From Oligoflexales bacterium (lineage in GTDB: Bacteria > Bdellovibrionota_B > Oligoflexia > Oligoflexales > CACXFL01): a DNA stretch of 8,002 bases. The stretch's first letter is position 1, and each line of letters opens with the position of its first letter. The notes under the pieces are model-generated. The model searched no databases. It saw only the letters and a program-made list of their open reading frames with translations, and was not told the origin of the DNA. The translations under genes were made by a program, and so were the position numbers. Positions 1-5,822 of this stretch are shown here, piece by piece. The DNA lies in the NCBI GenBank assembly GCA_028282865.1, contig JANQHA010000095.1, forward strand, positions 1-8,002, written 5' to 3'.

Positions 1-1
1 C

Positions 2-646
2 CTCCTTAAACCTGTGGGTTTTACTGACCCGAAGACAGGCCGCAGACCATGGGCAGTAATTCAGTTAAGAAGAGAGAACGAGCAGGCGTCCATGTACAGC
101 CTAGTGGGCTTTCAAACAAAGATGACTTGGCCAGAACAAAAAAGGATTCTAGCTAAAATCCCAGCGTTAAAAGATGCCGAATTTTTCCGCTACGGCAGCG
201 TTCATAGAAATAGTTACATCGAATCACCCAAAACGTTGAGTCCCGACCTATCGTTCAAAACAAATAATAGAATATTCCTCGCTGGACAAATCACTGGCGT
301 TGAAGGCTACACGGAATCTGCAGCCATCGGCTTATTAGCAGGACAAGCGGTAGTAGCAAAAATAAGCCTTAGACAGTACCAACAGCCACCAAAAGACACC
401 ATGATAGGCGCACTAGTTCATTATGTATGCTATGGCAGCGAAGGGCCGTTTCAGCCGATGAATACCAACCTAGGGCTGCTGCCAACCATTGAGAAAACCA
501 AAGGGCAAAGCAAACAACAACGCCGCGCGCTTCAATGCCAAAGAGCTCGAGCAGCTTTTGATCAGTATTTCGAAGCCAGGTTTTCTGCTGACAGCGGGCG
601 GCTTTCAACCAACTCTAGCGACCGTACAATTCAACCGCAGCATTAA
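2..646 (+). CDS. trmFO: TrmFO, folate/FAD-dependent tRNA U54 methyltransferase, C-terminal part (5' truncated by window)
   Basis: TrmFO makes 5-methyluridine at position 54 of the tRNA T-loop, using methylenetetrahydrofolate as carbon donor and FADH2 as reductant; it is a soluble cytoplasmic enzyme. About 214 residues are visible, roughly the second half of a protein of about 440. The frame is open at the window edge (LLKPVGFTDPKTGRRP), so the GTG at 14 is an internal valine and not a start. Family signatures include TDPKTGRRPWAVIQLR, the segment YSLVGFQTKMTWPEQKR, RYGSVHRNSYIESP, the FAD-contacting AGQITGVEGYTESAA at about 281-325, and the terminal FQPMNTNLGLLP. The last 25 or so residues are polar and not family-like, and the final 10 codons lie over the 3' end of tpiA on the other strand. 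No terminator stem with a T-run is visible after the stop. The paralogue GidA/MnmG shares the fold, but the C-terminal motifs fit TrmFO. Confidence 0.93.
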   Translation, partial: LLKPVGFTDPKTGRRPWAVIQLRRENEQASMYSLVGFQTKMTWPEQKRILAKIPALKDAEFFRYGSVHRNSYIESPKTLSPDLSFKTNNRIFLAGQITGVEGYTESAAIGLLAGQAVVAKISLRQYQQPPKDTMIGALVHYVCYGSEGPFQPMNTNLGLLPTIEKTKGQSKQQRRALQCQRARAAFDQYFEARFSADSGRLSTNSSDRTIQPQH

Positions 647-1385
647 TCATTCTAGAGAAATCGTCGGCTTTAAGAGATGCGCCACCAACTAGTCCGCCGT
701 CGATATGCTCTTGTTTCAAAAGACCATCGATATTGGCTGGTTTAGCACTACCACCATACAGAATTCGAAGATTCTGAGCCTGCTCATCATTGAACTTCTT
801 AGCAACCAGGTCCCTAATAAAAGAATGGACTTGATTCGCTTGCTCATCACTTGCAGTTAAGCCAGTCCCAATAGCCCAAACCGGTTCATAAGCGATCACA
901 AGATTAGCTAAATCTTTAACTCCTGCCAAAATAGCCGTAACCTGCCTTGCAACCACATCCTCGGTGACTCCGGATTCACGTTCGTCTTTAGTTTCTCCAA
1001 CACACGCAATAGGACGGATGCCTTGTTCTAAGCAAACCCTGACCTTCTCGCTCACAGACTCGTCGGTCTCTGCATAATATTGACGCCTTTCACTATGACC
1101 AATAAGGGTCGTAGTAACGCCGATATCTTTAAGCATTGCAGCAGATATTTCCCCAGTATAGGCACCACTTTCATATTGGTTGATATTTTGGGAGGCAATG
1201 GTGATTGGAGAACTCTTACAAAGAACGTTGGCCTGCTGCAACAATGTGTAAGGTAGTGCAAAAATAACTTCAACATCCTCCGACCAATTTGCTGGTAGAT
1301 TTTGCACCAAAGATTCAAAGAATCTCGGAAGCTCAGGATTGGTGCCATTCATTTTCCAATTGCCTGCTAAAATAGGCTTACGCAT
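615..1385 (-). CDS. tpiA: Triosephosphate isomerase
   Basis: This enzyme interconverts dihydroxyacetone phosphate and glyceraldehyde 3-phosphate in glycolysis and gluconeogenesis. At 256 residues it is a normal full-length bacterial enzyme. Catalytic parts are all visible: N9 and K11 in GNWKMN, the electrophilic H97 in IGHSERR, the general base E167 in AYEPVWAIGTG followed by the mobile loop 6, and the phosphate-binding YGGS at 210-213 and GLVGGASL at 231-238. The ATG at 1385 is preceded by AAGGAG (1391-1396 on the minus strand) at good spacing. It follows pgk by 13 bp, so the two are surely co-transcribed. Its stop lies inside trmFO, which converges on it, leaving no intergenic space for a shared terminator. 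Nothing in the protein looks defective. Confidence 0.97.
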   Translation of the reverse strand: MRKPILAGNWKMNGTNPELPRFFESLVQNLPANWSEDVEVIFALPYTLLQQANVLCKSSPITIASQNINQYESGAYTGEISAAMLKDIGVTTTLIGHSERRQYYAETDESVSEKVRVCLEQGIRPIACVGETKDERESGVTEDVVARQVTAILAGVKDLANLVIAYEPVWAIGTGLTASDEQANQVHSFIRDLVAKKFNDEQAQNLRILYGGSAKPANIDGLLKQEHIDGGLVGGASLKADDFSRMINAAVELYGR

Positions 1386-1398
1386 AAAAACTCCTTAA

Positions 1399-2586
1399 TT
1401 AAAAAGCTAGCACTCGAAGACCAGGAAGTGCTTTTCCTTCAAGAAACTCCAAGGAGGCACCACCACCGGTAGAGATATGACTCATATTGGCAGCCAGCCC
1501 CACTTGGTTCACCGCGGCAACGCTATCACCACCACCGACAATCGTTTCCGCAGACGACTCTGCCATAGCCTTGGCGATGCCGCAGCTTCCTAGAGAAAAT
1601 TCCGGCCACTCAAAAACTCCCATAGGACCATTCCAAAAAACCGTCCCAGATGCCTTAATTACTCTACTAAAATCTTCGATCGTCTTGGGACCAATATCTA
1701 GGCCCATCAACCCTGGTGGAATATCTTTTTCATTAACCTCGACGGCAGGACTTGTTTCAGAAAACTCACTAGCCGCAGTATGGTCGCAGGGCAAGGTGAT
1801 TCTAACATTGCGTTTTTCCGCCTGGCTATAAATACTCTCTACCAAATCGAAGCAGTCATCTTCAACCCTAGAGCTCCCAACAGAAGCACCATTAAACTTC
1901 AGGAAAGTATAAGCCATAGCACCACCGATAAGCAGGTTGTTACACACATCAAGGAGTTTCAAAATAACTGCTATCTTATCGGAAACCTTCGCTCCCCCCA
2001 TCACAACCGTAAAAGGGGCCTTGGGCGCACTAATTAGCTTTTCCATGACTTCAGTTTCTTTTTGAATCAAAAATCCCGCTACGCATCTATCAGGCTCAAA
2101 GCCTTTTGTTACTCCAACCACCGAAGCATGAGACCGGTGGACCGTACCAAAAGCATCATCGACATAGCAGTCGAAACCAGCGGCCAATCTTCTAGAAAAA
2201 TCGACATCATTTAATTTTTCTCCCGGATGAAACCTCAGGTTCTCAAGCAGCATAAATTGACTCTCAGTCATCTGGTCTAGAACAGGTTTTGTCGGTTCAG
2301 TGGCATAGTCAGTAAAAAACACCACTTCCTTATCTAAAATTTCCGCCAGCCGTGAGCCAACTGGTTCAAGAGAGTACTTAGGGTCAGGTTGGCCCTTGGG
2401 CCTTCCAAGGTGACTACAGATTGCAAACCGGCGAGAATTCTTTGCCACATATTCGATGGTAGGAAGTGCCGCATTGATACGAGTTTCATCAGTAATCTCA
2501 TCACCTTTCATCGGAACATTAAGATCCAAACGCAGCAATACGTCCTTCCCTCTCATATCTAGATCTTGGATCCTTCTTAGCTTCAT
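1399..2586 (-). CDS. pgk: Phosphoglycerate kinase
   Basis: Cytoplasmic glycolytic kinase that transfers phosphate between 1,3-bisphosphoglycerate and ADP. The 395 residues match the usual length. Visible motifs, numbered from the start chosen here: substrate-side RLDLNVP 19-25, SHLGRPKG 58-65, ENLRFH 115-120, the basic R151; nucleotide-side GGAKVSDKI 197-205, WNGPMGVFE 318-326, GGGDS 351-355 and STGGGA 372-377. The frame extends 12 codons further to an ATG at 2622, but the ATG at 2586 is preferred: it is preceded by AAGGGGGAG (2589-2597, minus strand), and MKLRRIQDLDMRGKDV aligns with where Pgk proteins normally begin. The longer form cannot be excluded, since TAAGG also precedes 2622. It is the first gene of the pgk-tpiA operon and is divergent from the HipA-like operon. 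I found no convincing promoter for it in the shared 263-bp gap. Confidence 0.97.
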   Translation of the reverse strand: MKLRRIQDLDMRGKDVLLRLDLNVPMKGDEITDETRINAALPTIEYVAKNSRRFAICSHLGRPKGQPDPKYSLEPVGSRLAEILDKEVVFFTDYATEPTKPVLDQMTESQFMLLENLRFHPGEKLNDVDFSRRLAAGFDCYVDDAFGTVHRSHASVVGVTKGFEPDRCVAGFLIQKETEVMEKLISAPKAPFTVVMGGAKVSDKIAVILKLLDVCNNLLIGGAMAYTFLKFNGASVGSSRVEDDCFDLVESIYSQAEKRNVRITLPCDHTAASEFSETSPAVEVNEKDIPPGLMGLDIGPKTIEDFSRVIKASGTVFWNGPMGVFEWPEFSLGSCGIAKAMAESSAETIVGGGDSVAAVNQVGLAANMSHISTGGGASLEFLEGKALPGLRVLAF

Positions 2587-2705
2587 CACTCCCCCTTGGT
2601 CGATATCTAGATCAAAATGCATAGCACTTAACCTTAAAGAAAACTAGAATATCCGCTGCCCTTTAGCTAGAGACATACCGGCAAGGTCCATCAGACTTCA
2701 GTTTA

Positions 2706-2735
2706 TTGACAAACAGTGTAAAAATACTTTACAAT
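2706..2735 (+). promoter_or_regulatory. Probable sigma-70 promoter of the HipA-like operon
   Basis: A perfect -35 hexamer TTGACA (2706-2711) is followed after 18 bp by TACAAT (2730-2735), one mismatch from the -10 consensus. Transcription would start near 2742, giving a leader of about 108 nt. The first palindromic site (2717-2733) fills the spacer and overlaps the -10, so a bound repressor would block RNA polymerase. A weaker second candidate, TTGTTG (2765-2770), 17 bp, TAAAAT (2788-2793), has the third site in its spacer in the same way. Confidence 0.65.
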
Positions 2736-2785
2736 AATTCTATGTAAAGTATTTTTACATTAAATTGTTGTAAAAATACTTTACA
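2717..2785. repeat. Array of three 17-bp palindromic operator-like sites, 26-bp period, alternating orientation
   Basis: Three exact copies of TGTAAAAATACTTTACA lie at 2717-2733 (+), 2743-2759 (reverse complement) and 2769-2785 (+). Each has perfect 6-bp arms TGTAAA/TTTACA around a 5-nt asymmetric core, and starts are exactly 26 bp apart, with 9-nt linkers. Neighbouring copies are thus also 17-bp perfect inverted repeats with 9-nt loops. Site 1 sits in the promoter spacer. Sites 2 and 3 lie at and after the predicted transcription start and could fold as an AU-rich hairpin in the leader RNA. The likely ligand is the helix-turn-helix of the second gene of the operon (inference: TA modules are commonly autoregulated). 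The half-site TGTTACA at 2801-2807 may be a decayed remnant. Confidence 0.9.
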
Positions 2786-2849
2786 CTTAAAATAACAGTA
2801 TGTTACAGACGGATAATCACCTATTTTAAACATAAAGGCATTCATTTAA

Positions 2850-3869
2850 GTGAATAATAAGAGTAAAAAACATACCGCCCCACCAGAAATATCCTCAGTA
2901 GAGGACCTCGTCTATTTTTGCTGCAGGTGCCATGCGCCTCTTGGTGGTGAGGCACCAGTTCTAGGTTTGCATGCAGACTGCTATTCAAAAGCTTTCCCGA
3001 AGGCAGATCCAGAGCAAGGAATCTCGAAGTTAAGAAAGCTCAAAACAGGCACCGAATCCCATGAAAGCTGCAAAGAAGATGTGCCCAGAGAAAAACAGTA
3101 CCTTGGACATTATCCAAAGTATGCACTTCGTTTAGGAGGAGAAGAGTACATTGCAAAAATAGGGAAGACAGATAAATATCCACTGATTGCATTAACAGAA
3201 AAACTCTGCAATGACGTAGCATCTCACTTAGGTATCGACGTTCCTGAATACCACCTAATCCGCTTTAAAGATCGGCCGTGCTTTCTCGTCAAGAACTTTC
3301 TAAGCCACAGAGAGTTTTCAAACTTAATTCATGTTGCTCAGTACTGGCCTAAAAAATCGGATGGAACCTTAGAAGAATGTCTATTAGAAACTCTTATTGA
3401 AATCGTTAGAGATCAAGTCGGTTACCAAGCCGTCAGGAAAGTCGTAGAAGTGGTGATATTTGATTATTTAATAGGTAACAGTGATAGACACAGAGAAAAT
3501 TTTGGTTTTGTTAGAAAAAGAGGTTCTTTAACCTTATCCCCAATATACGACAGCGTATCAGAGCTAGGCACAGAGCCAGAAGAGCTTTTAGACCCAAACG
3601 ATAAACATCATCCGGCCTTATTTATCCTAGTAAAAAACCAAAAAGAAATGGAGATCTTCGAATACATTAAACCCCTTTACGAACTAGGCCTCGCAAAAGA
3701 GACGTCTAATTTTGTTTCAAAGATAAAAAGGCAAAACAAAAAGATCTTACAAACAATTGATACCTCGCTTACCACACCGAATTTAAAAGCATCTTTTCGA
3801 GGGTTGGTTCAGAGAAGAACAGATGAACTAGCAGAAGCGATAAAAGAAATGGAAGGAGAAGCTTCGTGA
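2850..3869 (+). CDS. HipA/HipT-like Ser/Thr kinase with N-terminal Cys/His knuckle, probable toxin
   Basis: HipA-family kinases phosphorylate translation factors such as aminoacyl-tRNA synthetases and arrest growth; the target here is unknown. Kinase features over about 84-335: loop G86-H-Y-P-K90 in the place of the HipA GAQEK loop, IAKIG with K103, E117 in a helix followed by LGIDVPEY (127-134), catalytic GNSDRHRENFGF with D212 and N217, and metal-binding D234 in LSPIYDS. The HipA N-terminal subdomain 1 is missing. In its place, residues 24-44 form CCRC-(13)-HADC (C24, C27, H41, C44), a likely zinc knuckle seen in some short HipA relatives. No Ser or Thr lies at 79-90, where E. coli HipA has its autophosphorylated Ser150. 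The start is GTG with only AAAGG about 11 nt upstream, so initiation may be poor. It overlaps the next gene by 4 nt (GTGA). The kinase family assignment is strong; the toxin role is inferred from context. Confidence 0.8.
   Translation: MNNKSKKHTAPPEISSVEDLVYFCCRCHAPLGGEAPVLGLHADCYSKAFPKADPEQGISKLRKLKTGTESHESCKEDVPREKQYLGHYPKYALRLGGEEYIAKIGKTDKYPLIALTEKLCNDVASHLGIDVPEYHLIRFKDRPCFLVKNFLSHREFSNLIHVAQYWPKKSDGTLEECLLETLIEIVRDQVGYQAVRKVVEVVIFDYLIGNSDRHRENFGFVRKRGSLTLSPIYDSVSELGTEPEELLDPNDKHHPALFILVKNQKEMEIFEYIKPLYELGLAKETSNFVSKIKRQNKKILQTIDTSLTTPNLKASFRGLVQRRTDELAEAIKEMEGEAS
3853..3858 (+). promoter_or_regulatory. Strong Shine-Dalgarno for the HipS-HTH gene
   Basis: AAGGAG lies 7 nt before the GTG at 3866, inside the end of the kinase gene. 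It decides the GTG start, whose last bases form the kinase stop in a GTGA overlap. It is much better than the site before the kinase gene, so the second protein may be made in excess. Confidence 0.75.
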
Positions 3870-4675
3870 TTGTCATTGAGGTATACGCTGAGACTAAAAC
3901 TACAAGAACCCACGTTGGGACTCTTTCTCGAAACAAAGAAGGCTACCTCTTTTACTACGCTGATTCCTGGCTTAAAAACCCGAAAGCTATTGAGGTAGGT
4001 CCCGATATTCCATTATCTAGTGAGAAAACAAAATCCCGCATGATGCCAGAGAGCTTTCGATCACGTATTCCTAAAAGGGACTCGACTAACTATGAAGAGT
4101 ATTGTCTAGAGAGGGGCATTGACCTTGCTGAAGATGACGAGATGATATTACTTGGCCATATTGGTCAGAAGGGTGCTTCCACCTTTGTATTTGAACTTTC
4201 GGATGAAATAGAAAGAAAAGCAGCCGCCAAGAAACGGCTAAAGCAACTATTGGATGAGCTTTCTTTGCGTGACGCGGCGGCATTCTTTGGAGTAAGTCAT
4301 ACAACCATTGCTAGCATAGCAAACGAAACAGATGAAAGCGGCCCTGGGTATCGATACATAGAAACTGTACTCCTAGTAGAAGAAGCATTTTTCTACTGCC
4401 TAAGAACAGCACTTGGCCTCACCGAAGACACTCGTTATTGGCTTAGGGATATTGCAAGAAGGTGGGGAGAAGAGAGAGCCCCTCTCGAAGAAATTGCGGG
4501 CGACCTTAAATTGAACCCACAAGATAAGTCCTTAAGAAAAAAATTAGCAAAATGGAACTATATCAGAACTGGCCCGACATTAGATTTAGCCAGGTCAAGA
4601 ACTCAAACCCAGAAAATGATGTGGGAAAAGCTGATGAAAAAGTACCGCATTCCTTTAACAGATAGGTGGCAATAA
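3866..4675 (+). CDS. HipS-like (HipA N1) domain fused to helix-turn-helix, probable antitoxin and autoregulator
   Basis: Residues 1-112 resemble the N-terminal subdomain of HipA, the part that is a separate antitoxin (HipS) in the tripartite E. coli HipBST system: THVGTLSRNKEGYLFYY, WLKNPKAIEVGPDIPL, then MPESFRSRIP and LLGHIGQKGASTFVFE. Residues about 122-155 form a plausible helix-turn-helix (LSLRDAAAFFGVSHTTIASI), the role played by HipB. Residues 160-269 match nothing I recognise; they are helical and basic, with YWLRDIARRWGEERAPLEEIAGDL, possibly a second DNA-binding or dimer region. Start GTG 3866 is set by AAGGAG and overlaps the kinase stop. Inference: one polypeptide does the work of HipS (neutralising the kinase) and HipB (binding the 17-bp sites upstream). 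The HipS-like match is by motif order rather than high identity, so the antitoxin role is moderately sure and the DNA-binding role likely. Confidence 0.7.
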   Translation: MIVIEVYAETKTTRTHVGTLSRNKEGYLFYYADSWLKNPKAIEVGPDIPLSSEKTKSRMMPESFRSRIPKRDSTNYEEYCLERGIDLAEDDEMILLGHIGQKGASTFVFELSDEIERKAAAKKRLKQLLDELSLRDAAAFFGVSHTTIASIANETDESGPGYRYIETVLLVEEAFFYCLRTALGLTEDTRYWLRDIARRWGEERAPLEEIAGDLKLNPQDKSLRKKLAKWNYIRTGPTLDLARSRTQTQKMMWEKLMKKYRIPLTDRWQ

Positions 4676-4796
4676 AACCAACACTACCCACACTGCTAAA
4701 ACACCTATATCAGTAGGTTCATTGGCATATATCGGGGCCTTTACGAACCGGTTCATATCCTATATCTTGAGGGCCTAGTAAATTAAGTGAGATCCC
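4676..4796. other. Gap between HipS-HTH gene and gshB-like gene, with short repeats
   Basis: This 121-bp gap has no gene and no stem followed by a T-run. It holds a perfect 10-bp palindrome GAACCGGTTC (4745-4754) and an imperfect direct repeat: a unit of the form GGTTCAT...TATATC...GGGCCT at 4716-4740 and again at 4750-4776, 34 bp apart. A -10-like TATATC at 4761-4766 with TTTACG 15 bp upstream is a weak promoter candidate for the next gene. The repeats could be a regulatory site or chance. Confidence 0.35.
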
Positions 4797-5759
4797 ATGC
4801 AAAACCATTTATTCATCATCGACCCGCTTTCTAAGCTAGACCTCAAAATGGATACCAGCCTACGAATGGCGTTTGCCTTAGCAAAGAGGGGACATAGGTG
4901 TTTTGCTTCTCAAGGGTCGCAACTAAGCTGGAATCCACAAAGCGGCGCCGCGTACTGCATGAGCCGCGAGCTCAAATTCAGCGCGCAGGTAGAATCGGTT
5001 CGTGAAGCTCAAATCGAGCGACCATTCACCCTTGACGATTTTCAAGCAATCCATATGAGAAAAGAGCCCCCGTTTGATATGAGCTATATAGCAATCACTT
5101 GGCTACTAGACTCTGTCACGGGTAAAGTCGCACTGTTTAATACACCTCGTGGGCTTAGGGACCTAAACGAGAAACTATCGATACTCAACTACTCCGACGC
5201 GATTGCTCCGGCACTGGTGAGCTGTCAAGCAAAGGACCTATTTAGCTTCATCGAATCGGAAGCTAATGGCGATGCTATTCTAAAACCACTAGATCTTTAT
5301 GGTGGTAAAGGCATTCAAAGATTAAATCTAACCCAGCAAAACGCAGGTGACATTAAACGCATCTTAGCTAGCGAAACAAAACAGGGCTCCGAATACCGTC
5401 TAATACAACCGTTCAATCACGCTATCTTTGATGGCGAAGTTAGAGTTTTTACTACCGGCGGCAAACCTTTGGCATGGTGCCTTAAAAAGCCCTCAAGCGA
5501 TGAATTTATGGCTAACTCTAGTTTTGGCTCAACCCGCCACCCCTACACACCAGATACTAATGAGCTTAAAATGATCGAGGAAATCTCGGCAGATCTCCTT
5601 AAAAGAGGGGTTTTTATTGCAGGCTACGATCTAATCGGCGGCAAACTTTCTGAGATTAATGTGACGAGCCCAAGGCTGCTTAGTGCCGATGACGATCAAA
5701 GTCGTTATTTTGAAGAGTTTGCTAAGATGGTCGAGGCGGAGACTCAGAATTATACTTGA
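4797..5759 (+). CDS. gshB: Glutathione synthetase family protein (GshB-like ATP-grasp ligase)
   Basis: GshB joins glycine to gamma-glutamylcysteine using ATP, the last step of glutathione synthesis, in the cytoplasm. The length of 320 residues fits the family (E. coli about 316). Matching parts in order: LFIIDPLSKLDLKMDTS at the N-terminus, IHMRKEPPFDMSYI (85-98), NTPRGLRDLNEKL (115-127), the ATP-grasp lysine in ILKPLDLYGGKGI (161-173), DGEVRVF (212-218), GYDLIGGKLSEINVTSP with metal ligands around D278, E286 and N288. Divergence is seen in the active-site region: the usual GDKR is replaced by GEVR, and the usual RGNLAAGG loop by MANSSFGS (238-245). It may therefore be a true glutathione synthetase with drifted loops or a relative with another acceptor. 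No gshA partner is in the window. A weak GTGAG stands upstream of the ATG. It appears to be a stand-alone gene. Confidence 0.82.
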   Translation: MQNHLFIIDPLSKLDLKMDTSLRMAFALAKRGHRCFASQGSQLSWNPQSGAAYCMSRELKFSAQVESVREAQIERPFTLDDFQAIHMRKEPPFDMSYIAITWLLDSVTGKVALFNTPRGLRDLNEKLSILNYSDAIAPALVSCQAKDLFSFIESEANGDAILKPLDLYGGKGIQRLNLTQQNAGDIKRILASETKQGSEYRLIQPFNHAIFDGEVRVFTTGGKPLAWCLKKPSSDEFMANSSFGSTRHPYTPDTNELKMIEEISADLLKRGVFIAGYDLIGGKLSEINVTSPRLLSADDDQSRYFEEFAKMVEAETQNYT

Positions 5760-5780
5760 TGAGTTTTTTTCCTTGCTTCA

Positions 5781-5789
5781 TGTTATATT
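5781..5789 (+). promoter_or_regulatory. Extended -10 promoter candidate before the protease gene
   Basis: TGTTATATT matches the extended -10 pattern TGnTATAAT with one mismatch. No good -35 lies 16-18 bp upstream, as expected for extended -10 promoters. Transcription would begin near 5796, about 27 nt before the ATG at 5823, which supports the long form of the protease. Confidence 0.4.
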
Positions 5790-5822
5790 AAGCCTTTGTA
5801 GAGTCTATTAATTAGGTACAAA

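Larger units (their letters stand above)
2587..2849. other. Divergent intergenic region between pgk and the HipA-like operon
   Basis: This 263-bp gap carries no gene. The part near pgk (about 2640-2700) is ordinary in base composition. From about 2700 to 2800 it becomes very AT-rich and holds three 17-bp palindromic sites and a sigma-70-type promoter pointing toward the HipA-like operon, annotated separately. For pgk on the minus strand I see only weak promoter-like hexamers within the repeat array (TTTACA, 16 bp, TATTTT, reading leftward from about 2748 to 2721), so control of pgk by the same array is possible but unproven. Confidence 0.8.

Noticed and set aside
489..692. Small plus-strand frame over the end of trmFO and tpiA
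   Set aside because: It overlaps two well-supported genes in another frame and has no family resemblance.
1487..2037. Open frames on the plus strand across pgk
   Set aside because: They are antisense shadows of a clear pgk gene, with no ribosome site or recognisable product.
2622..2622. ATG at 2622 as the pgk start
   Set aside because: The frame is open, but the extra 12 residues are outside the family's normal N-terminus and a stronger ribosome site sits before 2586.
2717..2785. Three regularly spaced repeats as a mini CRISPR array
   Set aside because: Spacers are only 9 nt and repeats alternate in orientation within a promoter; they fit operators, not CRISPR.
4086..4304. Minus-strand frame inside the HipS-HTH gene
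   Set aside because: Antisense to a coherent domain structure; no ribosome site seen.
4701..4718. ACCTA/TAGGT stem after the HipS-HTH gene as a terminator
   Set aside because: Five-bp stem with no T-run after it.
2587..4796. HipA-like module as a recent mobile insertion
   Set aside because: The location between housekeeping genes is suggestive, but I see no integrase, flanking direct repeats, tRNA target or insertion sequence.
5742..5770. Terminator after the gshB-like gene (ACTCA/TGAGT stem plus run of seven T)
   Set aside because: Only 5 weak base pairs around a 13-nt loop, and the left arm is inside the coding end; the T-run is real but the stem is too poor to call.
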